Shown here: piece after piece, positions 52,647 through 61,038 of the stretch | How the letters are laid out: every line of letters begins with the position of its first letter | Numbering within the stretch: the stretch's first letter is position 1 | Origin: an uncultured Faecalibacterium sp. | GTDB lineage: Bacteria; Bacillota; Clostridia; Oscillospirales; Ruminococcaceae | Assembly (NCBI GenBank): GCA_934561555.1 | Contig: CAKTGQ010000005.1 | Span: 81,514 to 145,513 of the forward strand | DNA length: 64,000 bases | Direction: 5' to 3' | Made by a program: the position numbers and the translations under genes | The notes under the pieces: model-generated | The model's input: only the letters and a program-made list of their open reading frames with translations | The model's database searches: none | Told to the model about the DNA's origin: nothing

Positions 52647-54908
52647 TCAGATGTCACCGTCCGAGTGCAGGTCTACCACGACCGATGCCTTGGACGGCAG
52701 TTTTTCTTTTTCATACAGTGCCAGTGCTGCACGCACAAGGTCGCGGAAGCGGCGGTCGTTGCGGCACTTGACGGTGAGCTTATAGCGGTAGGTGTCGTTG
52801 ATCTTTTCAATGCTGCCGGGCGTAGGACCCAGAATGCGCAGGGGCAAATCTGGCTGCTTGGCTGCTTGCTGCCCTAAGAGCACCGAGAAGCGGGCAGCGG
52901 CGTGCGCCACCTCGTTCTCCTTTGCACCGGCAAAGCCGATGACGCACAGCCCGCAGAAGGGCGGGTACAAGCCAAGCTTGCGGTAGGCGATCTCCTGCTC
53001 ATAGAAGGCGTCGTAATCCTGTGCGGCGGCAAGGGTGAGCACCGGGTTGTCCGGGTCGGTGGTCTGGATGATAGCAAAGCCGGGCTCCTTTGCACGGCCG
53101 CTGCGCCCCACCACCTGGGTGATCAGGCTGAACACATTCTCGTATGCCCGGAAGCCCTGCGCGAACAGCAGCGAATCAATGCCCAGAACGCCCACAAGGG
53201 TCACATCCTCGAAATCCAGACCCTTTGCCACCATCTGGGTGCCTACCATGATATCGTATTCATGCGCTGCAAATTTAGCAAGCAGCTTTTCGTGGGCGTC
53301 CTTGGCGGCAGTGGAGTCCTGATCCATGCGCAGCACCCGCGCCTCCGGGAAAAGCTTTGCCAGCTCCTCCTCGGCCTTCTGGGTGCCGAAGCCCCGGTAT
53401 TGCAGCTTGCCGCCACAGGCCGGGCAAAGGGTGGGAGGCGGCTCCTGCTGGGAGCCGCAGTAATGGCACAGCACCTTATGCGCTGATTTATGGTACACCA
53501 TAGGCACGCTGCACTTGGGGCACTTGAGCACCTCGCGGCAGTCCTCGCACTGGGCAATGGTCTGGTAGCCCCGGCGGTTGAGCAGTAGGATGGTCTGCTT
53601 TTCTGCGTCCAGATTGCGGCGGATGGCATCCTCCAGCGCAAGGCTGATCTCCCGGGGGTTGCCCGCTGCCAGCTCTGCCCGCATATCCACGATCTGTACG
53701 CTGGGCAGCGGGTTACCGCCGTAGCGCTTGGTCAGGCGCACCAGCTGGGTGCGGCCGTTCTGCGCAGCATAAAAGCTCTCGGTGCTGGGGGTGGCGCTGG
53801 CCAGAAGCAGCAGTGCACCGTTTTCGGCGGCACGCTGCCGGGCGACCTCGTGGGCTGAGTAACGCGGCGCAGATTCCGACCGATAGGTGTGCTCCTGCTC
53901 CTCGTCAATGATGATAAGGCCGATATTTTCCAGCGGCGAAAACACTGCGCTGCGGGTGCCCACCACAATATCTGCACCACCATCCTGGATCATCTGCCAT
54001 TGCAGCAGACGCTCGGTGTGGTTGAGCGCGGAGTGCTGCACCGCCACCCGGCGGCCAAACTGCCCTTTTAACCGCAGGATCATCTGCGGGGTCAGGCTGA
54101 TCTCCGGCACCAGCACCAGCGCCTTGCGGCCAAGCTCCAGACAGCGGGAAATCAGCTTTAAAAACACCAGCGTCTTGCCGCTGCCGGTCACACCATACAG
54201 CAGCGCCGAATGAGGTGCTACATCTTCTAACTTGGGCAGCAGTGTATCGTAGGCGGCCTGTTGCTGTTCGGTGAGGGTGATGGAGTCGTTGCGGAGCGGA
54301 ATGGAGGCATAGAGGTCGATGGACTTATTCACCTTGCTGCATTCCAGCACACCTTTGGTGCACAGGTTGTCCAGCACTGCACGGCTGATACCCTTATCCT
54401 CCAGCTCGTTCAGGGTGCGGGGGCCGCCGCTCAGCAGCGCCACCGCCGCCAGCTGCTTTGCCGTCGGCTTTGGCTTTTGCGGCAGTGCGCCCACCAGCTT
54501 ATAGGCGTTTTCGGTGTGACGGGTAAGCTGCTTTTGCAGCACCGGGGTCACGCCGTCTGCCGCCACGGCAGGCTTATACTGCGCACCATATGGAATGACC
54601 GCCTTGACGGCCTCGTAGTAGGTGCAGAAGGTACGCTCCTTTAAAAAATGCACCAGCCGCAGCAGCTCCGAGGTCAGGCAGGCCGAGGCCGGGGCTACAT
54701 CGAACAGATATTTGAGCTTGGAGTGCTCCGGCTCAGCATCGCAGGCCAGCACCACGCCCATGCGGGCGCGGCTGCCCTTGCCAAAGGGTACCAGCACCAT
54801 GCTGCCCAGACGCACCGCATTCTGGTGTTCCGGCAGAACGGCGTAGGTATACAGCTTATCAAAATGGAAGGTCGCATTGCTGACGGCAACGCCTACCGTC
54901 TTGGGCAT
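52647..54908 (-). CDS. priA: Primosomal protein N' (PriA helicase)
   Basis: A 753-residue replication-restart helicase. It has an N-terminal DNA-binding domain, P-loop GVTGSGKT near 236-243, DEEQEHTYRS as the DExx box, a Cys-rich zinc region (CEDCREVLKCPKCSVPM and CHYCGSQ...CPACGG) and a helicase C-terminal part (GRSGRAKEPGFAIIQT). No coaBC or rpoZ lies between it and gmk. Confidence 0.96.
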   Translation of the reverse strand: MPKTVGVAVSNATFHFDKLYTYAVLPEHQNAVRLGSMVLVPFGKGSRARMGVVLACDAEPEHSKLKYLFDVAPASACLTSELLRLVHFLKERTFCTYYEAVKAVIPYGAQYKPAVAADGVTPVLQKQLTRHTENAYKLVGALPQKPKPTAKQLAAVALLSGGPRTLNELEDKGISRAVLDNLCTKGVLECSKVNKSIDLYASIPLRNDSITLTEQQQAAYDTLLPKLEDVAPHSALLYGVTGSGKTLVFLKLISRCLELGRKALVLVPEISLTPQMILRLKGQFGRRVAVQHSALNHTERLLQWQMIQDGGADIVVGTRSAVFSPLENIGLIIIDEEQEHTYRSESAPRYSAHEVARQRAAENGALLLLASATPSTESFYAAQNGRTQLVRLTKRYGGNPLPSVQIVDMRAELAAGNPREISLALEDAIRRNLDAEKQTILLLNRRGYQTIAQCEDCREVLKCPKCSVPMVYHKSAHKVLCHYCGSQQEPPPTLCPACGGKLQYRGFGTQKAEEELAKLFPEARVLRMDQDSTAAKDAHEKLLAKFAAHEYDIMVGTQMVAKGLDFEDVTLVGVLGIDSLLFAQGFRAYENVFSLITQVVGRSGRAKEPGFAIIQTTDPDNPVLTLAAAQDYDAFYEQEIAYRKLGLYPPFCGLCVIGFAGAKENEVAHAAARFSVLLGQQAAKQPDLPLRILGPTPGSIEKINDTYRYKLTVKCRNDRRFRDLVRAALALYEKEKLPSKASVVVDLHSDGDI

Positions 54909-54941
54909 TCGTCCAACTCCTTCAACGCTTGATTTTTAGCC

Positions 54942-55508
54942 TTACAGCCCGGCGCGCTGGCAGATGACCCGATACAGCTCTGCGGCGCAAGGCTCAATTT
55001 GATTATTGACCAGCTTTACGGTAAACTTATCCTGCTCGGCCAGCTCCTGACGGGCGGTAGCGAGACGCTCCTGAATGCTTTCCTCGGTCTCGGTGCCGCG
55101 TCCGCGCAGACGGCGCTCCAACTCTTCCACAGAGGGCGGCAGCAGGAACACAGTGGTAGCGCCCGGGAACATCCGGCGGATATTGGCAGCGCCGTGCACA
55201 TCGATGACCAGCACGACCACCTTACCTGCCTCCAGACGCTTTTCCACCTCAGACTTCAGGGTGCCGTAGTAGTTGCCGTTATAGAAGTTGTGCTCCACCA
55301 CCTGGTCGTTTTCCAGCAGCTGCTGGAACTGCTCACGGGTGCGGTAGTAGTAATCCACACCCTCCTGCTCGCCGGGGCGCGGGGCGCGGGTGGTGGCAGA
55401 GACGGTCTTTTCGATCTCGGGGTGTGCCTCGCGCAGTGCCTTGACCACGCTGTCCTTGCCGGTACCGGCCGCACCGGAAACTACAAACAGAAATTTATCA
55501 TTCGCCAT
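54942..55508 (-). CDS. gmk: Guanylate kinase
   Basis: A 188-residue kinase converting GMP to GDP. The P-loop reads GAAGTGKD at 12-19 rather than the common [25 protein letters not shown] and [16 protein letters not shown] bind GMP. ATG at 55508 lies inside the end of remA. The usual rpoZ gene does not follow. Confidence 0.95.
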   Translation of the reverse strand: MANDKFLFVVSGAAGTGKDSVVKALREAHPEIEKTVSATTRAPRPGEQEGVDYYYRTREQFQQLLENDQVVEHNFYNGNYYGTLKSEVEKRLEAGKVVVLVIDVHGAANIRRMFPGATTVFLLPPSVEELERRLRGRGTETEESIQERLATARQELAEQDKFTVKLVNNQIEPCAAELYRVICQRAGL

Positions 55509-55776
55509 GAGATGCTTCTTCCTCCATTGATGCTCTGCCCTCCTGCCCTGCGGCGCGGCTTGCCACCGTTTCGGGCTGAAGGGCAGACAGCACGACATGA
55601 TCGGAGTCCATGATGAGCACCGCACGGGTGCTGCGGCCGTAAGAGGCATCGATTAGCATCCCGCGCTCCCGCGCTTCCTTCACCAGACGCTTGACCGGTG
55701 CAGAGTCCGGGCTGACAACTGCCACCACACGCCCCGCACTGACCATATTGCCAAAGCCGATGTTGATGAGTTTCAT
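55498..55776 (-). CDS. remA: RemA-like DNA-binding regulator (DUF370)
   Basis: A 92-residue protein beginning [12 protein letters not shown], with [15 protein letters not shown] and [19 protein letters not shown], all typical. In Bacillus, RemA binds DNA as a ring and activates matrix genes. GGAGG lies 5 bases before the ATG at 55776. It is in the conserved yicC-remA-gmk order. Confidence 0.93.
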   Translation of the reverse strand: MKLINIGFGNMVSAGRVVAVVSPDSAPVKRLVKEARERGMLIDASYGRSTRAVLIMDSDHVVLSALQPETVASRAAGQEGRASMEEEASHGE

Positions 55777-55794
55777 AGGCTCCTCCACAACATA

Positions 55795-56673
55795 TTATTC
55801 CAGATTCTGGATCTGCTCACGGATCTTTTCGATCTCCGCCTTCATATCCACCACAATGCGGGTGATATCCAGATCCTGACACTTAGAGCCAATGGTGTTG
55901 GTCTCGCGGTTCAGCTCCTGCGTCAGGAAATCCAGCTTGCGGCCCACGGGCTCGTCCAGCTGCAGGATATCGCGGTACTGGGCAATGTGGCTGCGCAGAC
56001 GGACAGTCTCCTCATCCACGGCGGTCTTATCGCCAAAGATGGCAGCCTCGGTCAGCACACGGGCATCATCAATGTCACGATCCTGCAGGATGACCTTGAG
56101 TTTCTCGTACAGGCGGTTGGTGTAGTTCTCTACCCGACCTGCACTCAAAGCTTCCACCTTGCCGACGCACTCTTCCAGAAACACAAGACGGCTTTCCACG
56201 TCCGCCTTCATCTTGGCACCCTCGGCGGCGCGCATCTCCACAAAACGATCCAATGCCTGCGCGGTGACGGCAGACACATCCTGCCACAGCTGCTCCTCGT
56301 CCACATCGGCGTGGCGGGTGGTCAGCACATCCGGGAAGCGGGTCAGAACGGCGGTGGACACATCATTTTTGACCCCCAGCTGCTCGGACAAGTCCCGCAT
56401 GGCCTGCTGATAGCTGCGGGCAAGCTCCATATTGACGGCGACCACGGTATCCGCTGCGTCTACGTTCTGCACAGTCATGCTAAGCTCTACCTTGCCGCGG
56501 GAGATCCGCTGGTTGAGCTGTTTTTTCAGGCGGCTGTCCAGAGAACTGCAGGTGCGCGGGATGCGGGAGGAATACTCGAAATAGCGGGAGTTCACGCTGC
56601 GCAGTTCCACAGTGATCTCGCGGCCATTGAGCACGGCAGTCCCCCTGCCGAAACCGGTCATGCTTAAGATCAT
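55795..56673 (-). CDS. yicC: YicC-family endoribonuclease
   Basis: A 292-residue protein beginning MILSMTGFGRG and ending with the family motif ITRIVVDMKAEIEKIREQIQNLE-like helix. YicC proteins are RNases in recent work. Start at 56673 has GGAG 6 bases upstream. It is the first gene of the cluster running to spoVM. Confidence 0.93.
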   Translation of the reverse strand: MILSMTGFGRGTAVLNGREITVELRSVNSRYFEYSSRIPRTCSSLDSRLKKQLNQRISRGKVELSMTVQNVDAADTVVAVNMELARSYQQAMRDLSEQLGVKNDVSTAVLTRFPDVLTTRHADVDEEQLWQDVSAVTAQALDRFVEMRAAEGAKMKADVESRLVFLEECVGKVEALSAGRVENYTNRLYEKLKVILQDRDIDDARVLTEAAIFGDKTAVDEETVRLRSHIAQYRDILQLDEPVGRKLDFLTQELNRETNTIGSKCQDLDITRIVVDMKAEIEKIREQIQNLE

Positions 56674-56765
56674 ACTAGCTCCTATTCTTTTACGGTTCAC
56701 TTCGGTTTTTCTGTATAGGTATCCGCTTTGGGCACACAAGCCCATGTTACGATACATATAGCATC

Positions 56766-56794
56766 ATTTTACTATTCTTTTCTAAAAAATTCAA
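56766..56794 (-). promoter_or_regulatory. Promoter of the yicC-spoVM cluster
   Basis: TTGAAT (56789-56794), 17 bp, TAAAAT (56766-56771) on the - strand, with a leader of about 85 bases before yicC. Confidence 0.65.
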
Positions 56795-56908
56795 GGTGCA
56801 GACTGCATCCGCGCAAAAAACACAATTTCCATTTTTTACTGCTGCGCATCCGTCCGCAGTTAAAATAACATGACTGCGGCAGTTACCACCTTTTAGCAGC
56901 TTTTCCCT

Positions 56909-56942
56909 GAAAAAATTATAACCCCGCGTTTTCACGCAGGGT
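56909..56942 (-). terminator. Terminator after the transposase-derived HTH gene
   Basis: ACCCTGCG pairs with CGCGGGGT (one mismatch), with loop TGAAAA, followed by TATAATTTTTTC on the - strand. Confidence 0.7.
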
Positions 56943-56949
56943 CATAACA

Positions 56950-57291
56950 TCAGTTCGTCTTATAAACGCAGGTCACACTGGTTTGCAGGATATCTGCATT
57001 GAGCAGCGTGCGCTCCACCCAATGGATGTTGTCGGCAATGGTATCCAGAGAGACCTCGTATTCCTTGGCAATGCTTTCCATCGTACGGTACTCGTAGCGA
57101 TAGATCAAGGTCAGAATGAGTTTATCCATCATAGAGATCTTGGTAAAGCGGGTCTTACGCTTGTGCTCCTGACGGTAAGCCTCATGCAGAGCCTTGAGCA
57201 TCCGGTCAAATTCCAGCTTCGAAATGCCAAAATACAGTTGATAGTCCTGCTCCTGAAACTCAGCAATGCGCTGCTCCGGGATGCTTCGCAT
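56950..57291 (-). CDS. Stand-alone HTH protein derived from a transposase (HTH_Tnp_4-like)
   Basis: A 113-residue protein. The region FGISKLEFDRMLKALHEAY, then KISMMDKLILTLIYRYEYRT and DTIADNIHWVERTL, matches the N-terminal DNA-binding domain of IS5-type transposases (HTH_Tnp_4). The DDE catalytic domain that should follow is absent; the frame stops 7 residues after ILQTSVT. GGAGG lies 8 bases before the ATG. The gene has a near-consensus promoter and its own terminator, so it looks like an expressed regulator rather than debris. Confidence 0.72.
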   Translation of the reverse strand: MRSIPEQRIAEFQEQDYQLYFGISKLEFDRMLKALHEAYRQEHKRKTRFTKISMMDKLILTLIYRYEYRTMESIAKEYEVSLDTIADNIHWVERTLLNADILQTSVTCVYKTN

Positions 57292-57339
57292 AGCATTTTC
57301 CTCCACATCATTTGTTGTATTGTATGGGCTATACCAAAC

Positions 57340-57368
57340 ATTATAAAAGGTATTGGGCGGCAAGTCAA
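57340..57368 (-). promoter_or_regulatory. Strong promoter of the HTH gene
   Basis: TTGACT (57363-57368), 17 bp, TATAAT (57340-57345) on the - strand: 11 of 12 consensus bases. Confidence 0.8.
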
Positions 57369-57432
57369 TGTGTATGCAGAAGTTTTTCCCGGATTGCCCG
57401 ACAGAGTACGTCTTGCGCCTTTGCCGGATGCA

Positions 57433-57469
57433 CAAAAAAGGCTGCTGCACAGCGTTTTGTGCAGCAGCC
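57433..57469 (-). terminator. Terminator of the transcarboxylase-like operon
   Basis: GGCTGCTGCAC pairs with GTGCAGCAGCC and is followed by TTTTTTG on the - strand. Confidence 0.9.
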
Positions 57470-57491
57470 CTGAAAGGAAACCATTTATTTA

Positions 57492-58895
57492 TCAGACAGG
57501 ATGGGACTGGTTGGTGTAGTCCACATGATCGCCGTCCACGCCCTGCTTTTTAGCATTGCGCTTATCGAAGAACTTGGGAGCGACCTGCGGGAACATTGCG
57601 TAGGTCAGCACATCCTCTTCCTGCGTTGCCCACTTAGCAGCTTCGGCCTTCAGCTTGTCCATCTCGGGAGCCAGCGTGTCGGCAAAGCGGCAGGTAATGG
57701 GCTGCTCGTCGCCAAGAATCTTCTTGGTGAACTCGGGCTTGATGGGAGCGGGAGTCTTGCCGTAGTCGCCGTGGACCAGACCCTTGAACTCCTTGGTGAC
57801 CATCTTGTAGCGCTCGCCCATGATAACGTTGAACACGGCCTGCGTACCAACGATCTGGCTGGTGGGGGTGACCAGCGGCGGATAGCCTGCATCCTCACGG
57901 ACGCGGGGAATCTCGGCCAGCACTTCATCCAGCTTATCTTCCTTACCGGCATCCTTCAGCTGCTTGAGCATGTTGGAGAACATGCCGCCCGGCACCTGAT
58001 ACAGCAGAGTGTTGGCGTCCACGCCCAGGCTCTTGGGGCTGATCTGACCGTTGGCGATGTACTTCTCGCGCAGCTTTGCAAAGTAAGCGCGCACGACGTT
58101 CAGCTGCTTCAGATCCAGACCAGTGTCGTAGTCGGTGCCCTGCAGGGCAGCCACCAGACTCTCGGTGGGCATGTGGCTGGTGCCAAGGCTCAGGGGGCTC
58201 ATGGCGGTATCGACGATGTCAGCACCTGCCTCGATGCCCTTGAGGATGGACATGGAAGCCAGACCAGCAGTGTAGTGGCTGTGGATATCCACAGGGATGC
58301 TGACGGTCTCCTTCAGCTTCTTGACCAGATCATAGCAGGTATAGGGAGTGAGCAGACCGGCCATATCCTTGATGCAGATGGAGTTTGCGCCCATCTCCTC
58401 CAGAGTCTTGGCGTAGGATGCAAAGTACTCGTTGTTATGTACGGGGCTCAGGGTGTAGCTGATGCAGCCCTGCACATGAGCACCCTCCTTGTTGGCAGAC
58501 TTGATGGCAGTCTGCAGGTTGCGGGGGTCGTTCAGAGCGTCGAAGATGCGGATGACGTCGATGCCGTTGGCAACAGACTTCTGTACAAAGTACTCCACAG
58601 CGTCATCTGCGTAGGGACGGTAGCCCAGCATATTCTGGCCGCGGAACAGCATCTGCAGCTTCTGGTGCGGCAGCTCCTTGCGCAGGATGCGCAGACGCTC
58701 CCACGGATCCTCGTCCAGGAAGCGGATGCAGCTGTCGAACGTAGCGCCGCCCCAGCACTCCACGGAGAAGTAGTTGATCTTGTCCATTTCGGGCAGGATG
58801 GGGCGCATTTCGTCCATGGTCATACGGGTAGCCAGCAAAGACTGGTGCGCATCACGCAGGACGACCTCGGTCACCTTGATCGGCTTTTTTGCCAT
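57492..58895 (-). CDS. Pyruvate/oxaloacetate carboxyltransferase subunit (5S/OadA-like, no biotin domain)
   Basis: A 467-residue HMGL-like TIM-barrel protein with LRDAHQSLLATRM at the start, CIKDMAGLLTPY with the lysine that becomes carboxylated, and DIHSHYTAG metal ligands. It ends with the PYC_OADA domain (about 310-460) and has no biotinyl domain of its own; the carrier is the separate upstream gene. It transfers carboxyl groups between biotin and pyruvate/oxaloacetate. ATG at 58895 is chosen over GTG at 58904 by ribosome binding site spacing. Confidence 0.9.
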   Translation of the reverse strand: MAKKPIKVTEVVLRDAHQSLLATRMTMDEMRPILPEMDKINYFSVECWGGATFDSCIRFLDEDPWERLRILRKELPHQKLQMLFRGQNMLGYRPYADDAVEYFVQKSVANGIDVIRIFDALNDPRNLQTAIKSANKEGAHVQGCISYTLSPVHNNEYFASYAKTLEEMGANSICIKDMAGLLTPYTCYDLVKKLKETVSIPVDIHSHYTAGLASMSILKGIEAGADIVDTAMSPLSLGTSHMPTESLVAALQGTDYDTGLDLKQLNVVRAYFAKLREKYIANGQISPKSLGVDANTLLYQVPGGMFSNMLKQLKDAGKEDKLDEVLAEIPRVREDAGYPPLVTPTSQIVGTQAVFNVIMGERYKMVTKEFKGLVHGDYGKTPAPIKPEFTKKILGDEQPITCRFADTLAPEMDKLKAEAAKWATQEEDVLTYAMFPQVAPKFFDKRNAKKQGVDGDHVDYTNQSHPV

Positions 58896-58911
58896 GGTTG
58901 TCACCTCTTCC

Positions 58912-59292
58912 TTAGTTCATGGAAACCAGAACGTCACCGGAGTTGACGGTATCGCCCTTGTTCACGTTGATGGAAGCCACAGTGCCATCCTGCGGAGCAA
59001 CGATCTCGTTCTCCATCTTCATGGCCTCGAGGATGACCAGCACATCACCGGCCTTGACAGAAGCACCGGCAGCGACCTTGACATCCAGAATGTTGCCGGG
59101 CATGGGAGCCTTAACGGTAACAGCACCGGCTGCACCAGCGGCTGCCTTGGGAGCAGCTGCGGGAGCGGGAGCGGCCTTGGGTGCGGCGGGTGCTGCAACG
59201 GGAGCAGCAGCAACGGGAGCAGCGCCTGCGGCGGTTTCCTCAACGGAAACGCTGTAAGCAACACCATTGACAGTAATATTGTAGTACTTCAT
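58912..59292 (-). CDS. Biotin carboxyl carrier protein
   Basis: A 126-residue protein: an N-terminal beta segment (YYNITVNGVAYSVSVEE), an Ala/Pro-rich flexible linker (about 25-60) and a C-terminal biotinyl domain with the EAMKMEN motif, whose Lys carries biotin. ATG at 59292 has GGAGG 8 bases upstream. It resembles the 1.3S subunit of transcarboxylase and the gamma chain of decarboxylase pumps. Confidence 0.92.
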   Translation of the reverse strand: MKYYNITVNGVAYSVSVEETAAGAAPVAAAPVAAPAAPKAAPAPAAAPKAAAGAAGAVTVKAPMPGNILDVKVAAGASVKAGDVLVILEAMKMENEIVAPQDGTVASINVNKGDTVNSGDVLVSMN

Positions 59293-59343
59293 GGAAGGAT
59301 CCTCCAATTCAAAATCGAACTCAATTAACTTACATTCGGACGC

Positions 59344-60663
59344 TTACAGGGCCATATTGCCGTGCTTCTTGGGCAGGCGGGCGGCGCGCTTGGTGCTCAG
59401 CAGCTCCAGTGCAGCCACAACGCTGGCGCGCACATTGGCGGCATCGCAGCTCATATCAGCAGCACCGGCAGCCACTGCACTGGCAGCGCTGCACACCTCA
59501 GCGGTGTAGGCAGCAGCTTTAGCCTTGGTGGCGGCAATGATGTTGTCGGAAGCATCAATCTCGTCCTTGTACAGCACGCTGACAGCGGCGCTGGGCTCCA
59601 GTGCGCTGACGGTGCAGCCAGTCACAGCAATGCGCAGGTCGGCAGCAGCCAGAGTGGTGTACACCGGGCCCACAGCCTTACCGGCCAACACTGCCACCTT
59701 TGCGGTGGTGGCATCGGCGTAGGTAGCGGCCAGACGGGCAGCCTCACGGATGCCGCCAGCCACGTCATCGGTAACGCTGGGCACAAAGCCCTCGGTGTCC
59801 ACGATGGTGACCACAGGCACACTGAAGGCGTCGCACAGGCGCACAAAGCGGGAAGCCTTGGCTACACAGTTGTGGCACAGCTGCTTGCCGGTTGCCACAA
59901 CGCCCACGGCGTTGCCGCCGATGGTTGCAAATGCAGTGTAGACAGACTTGCCAAAGCCTGCGTACAGCTCCACAGCGCTGTCTTTATCGATCACAGCGGC
60001 AGCAGCCTTTGCGGGCTCGGCACCGGCAGCCAGAACAGCGGTGGGCTGCTCGAATTCGAAAATTGCCGGGCCGGTCAGGTTGTTGGCAGGCAGCAGACCC
60101 ACGATGTGAGCAGCCTTTTCAGCAGCCTCTGCGGCATCGGCAGCCACGATGGAGGCCACACCTGCCTTGGCGGCAGCAGCGGCGCTGCCTGCATCGGCGA
60201 CCTTATCGCCCTTGGCAGCGGAGGTGAACGGAGCGGTGAAGAACAACTCTGCGCCCTCGGCCATGATGCAGACGTCTGCGTTGGCAGCGCTCAGAGCGCT
60301 GGTGCCGCCGCAGACACCCAGAACAACGGCAACCTGCGGAACAACGCCGGAGACCTTTGCGATCTGTGCATTCAGCTTTGCGCTGGCAGTCAGCACGTCC
60401 AGACCCTCGGCCAGCTTTGCACCTACCGAGTTGTAGAAGGTAACCACCGGGCAGCCGGTCTGTGCAGCCATTTCCAGAACCTTGATGTTCTTTTCAACAT
60501 CCTTTACGGTGACAGCCTCGCCGTTCTGATAAACAGCGTAAGCCTGCTGACCTGCAGCATAGCCGCAGGCAGCGCTCACTGCACCATCAGCAAACAGCGC
60601 AGTGTATTCCCCGTCATCGAAGAACTTGGCGAGGATTTCTCCCTTATTGATCTTTGAAGCCAT
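59344..60663 (-). CDS. Divergent acyl-CoA carboxyltransferase subunit (MmdA/12S-like)
   Basis: A 439-residue crotonase-fold carboxyltransferase with two repeats, about 70 residues shorter than typical MmdA or 12S subunits. VVLGVCGGTSALSAANADV and VPVVTIVDTEGFVP match the family pattern; the usual GGAYDVMSS becomes GPVYTTLAA, so the acyl-CoA site is unusual. Very Ala-rich. It probably moves a carboxyl group between an acyl-CoA and biotin on the carrier. First gene of the operon. Confidence 0.82.
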   Translation of the reverse strand: MASKINKGEILAKFFDDGEYTALFADGAVSAACGYAAGQQAYAVYQNGEAVTVKDVEKNIKVLEMAAQTGCPVVTFYNSVGAKLAEGLDVLTASAKLNAQIAKVSGVVPQVAVVLGVCGGTSALSAANADVCIMAEGAELFFTAPFTSAAKGDKVADAGSAAAAAKAGVASIVAADAAEAAEKAAHIVGLLPANNLTGPAIFEFEQPTAVLAAGAEPAKAAAAVIDKDSAVELYAGFGKSVYTAFATIGGNAVGVVATGKQLCHNCVAKASRFVRLCDAFSVPVVTIVDTEGFVPSVTDDVAGGIREAARLAATYADATTAKVAVLAGKAVGPVYTTLAAADLRIAVTGCTVSALEPSAAVSVLYKDEIDASDNIIAATKAKAAAYTAEVCSAASAVAAGAADMSCDAANVRASVVAALELLSTKRAARLPKKHGNMAL

Positions 60664-61038
60664 AATTAGACCTCCTGGTTGTCTGTGTGAGCTTTCAAAA
60701 TTATATTTATTATACAGAAGCTGGCAAAAAAATGCAAGGGATTCTATAAAAATCCATGCGATTCAACATCCCTCTCTTATGGAAAGCCAAATTTTTAACG
60801 ATTTATCGTTTTGCGTGTTTTATCCGGGCAAAGTCTCCGGCGCGCCTTTTTTGCGGATGTAGAAATTTTCCCGGTTTTTTTGGCGAAACTGCACCCACCT
60901 GCTGCGTTTTCTTTCCGTTGCATTTATGTTACACTATATTCAAATATTAAAAAATCATAATTGCCGGGCAGTCTGCCAAACTGTACCTATGCAGCGCACG
61001 AGAAAACCCGGCAATGTGAAAAAGAGGTTGAAGCTATT
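60664..61038. other. Divergent intergenic region (375 bp)
   Basis: It holds the promoter of the transcarboxylase-like operon and, further right, a leader with a long-range dyad TTGCCGGG (60961-60968) / CCCGGCAA (61007-61014). The middle part is AT-rich with no recognisable gene. Confidence 0.6.
60709..60737 (-). promoter_or_regulatory. Promoter of the transcarboxylase-like operon
   Basis: TTGCAT (60732-60737), 17 bp, TATAAT (60709-60714) on the - strand, about 45 bases before the first gene. Confidence 0.75.

Noticed and set aside
56747-56935. A 62-codon frame on - between yicC and the HTH gene
   Set aside because: It covers the yicC promoter and the preceding terminator tail; no ribosome binding site.
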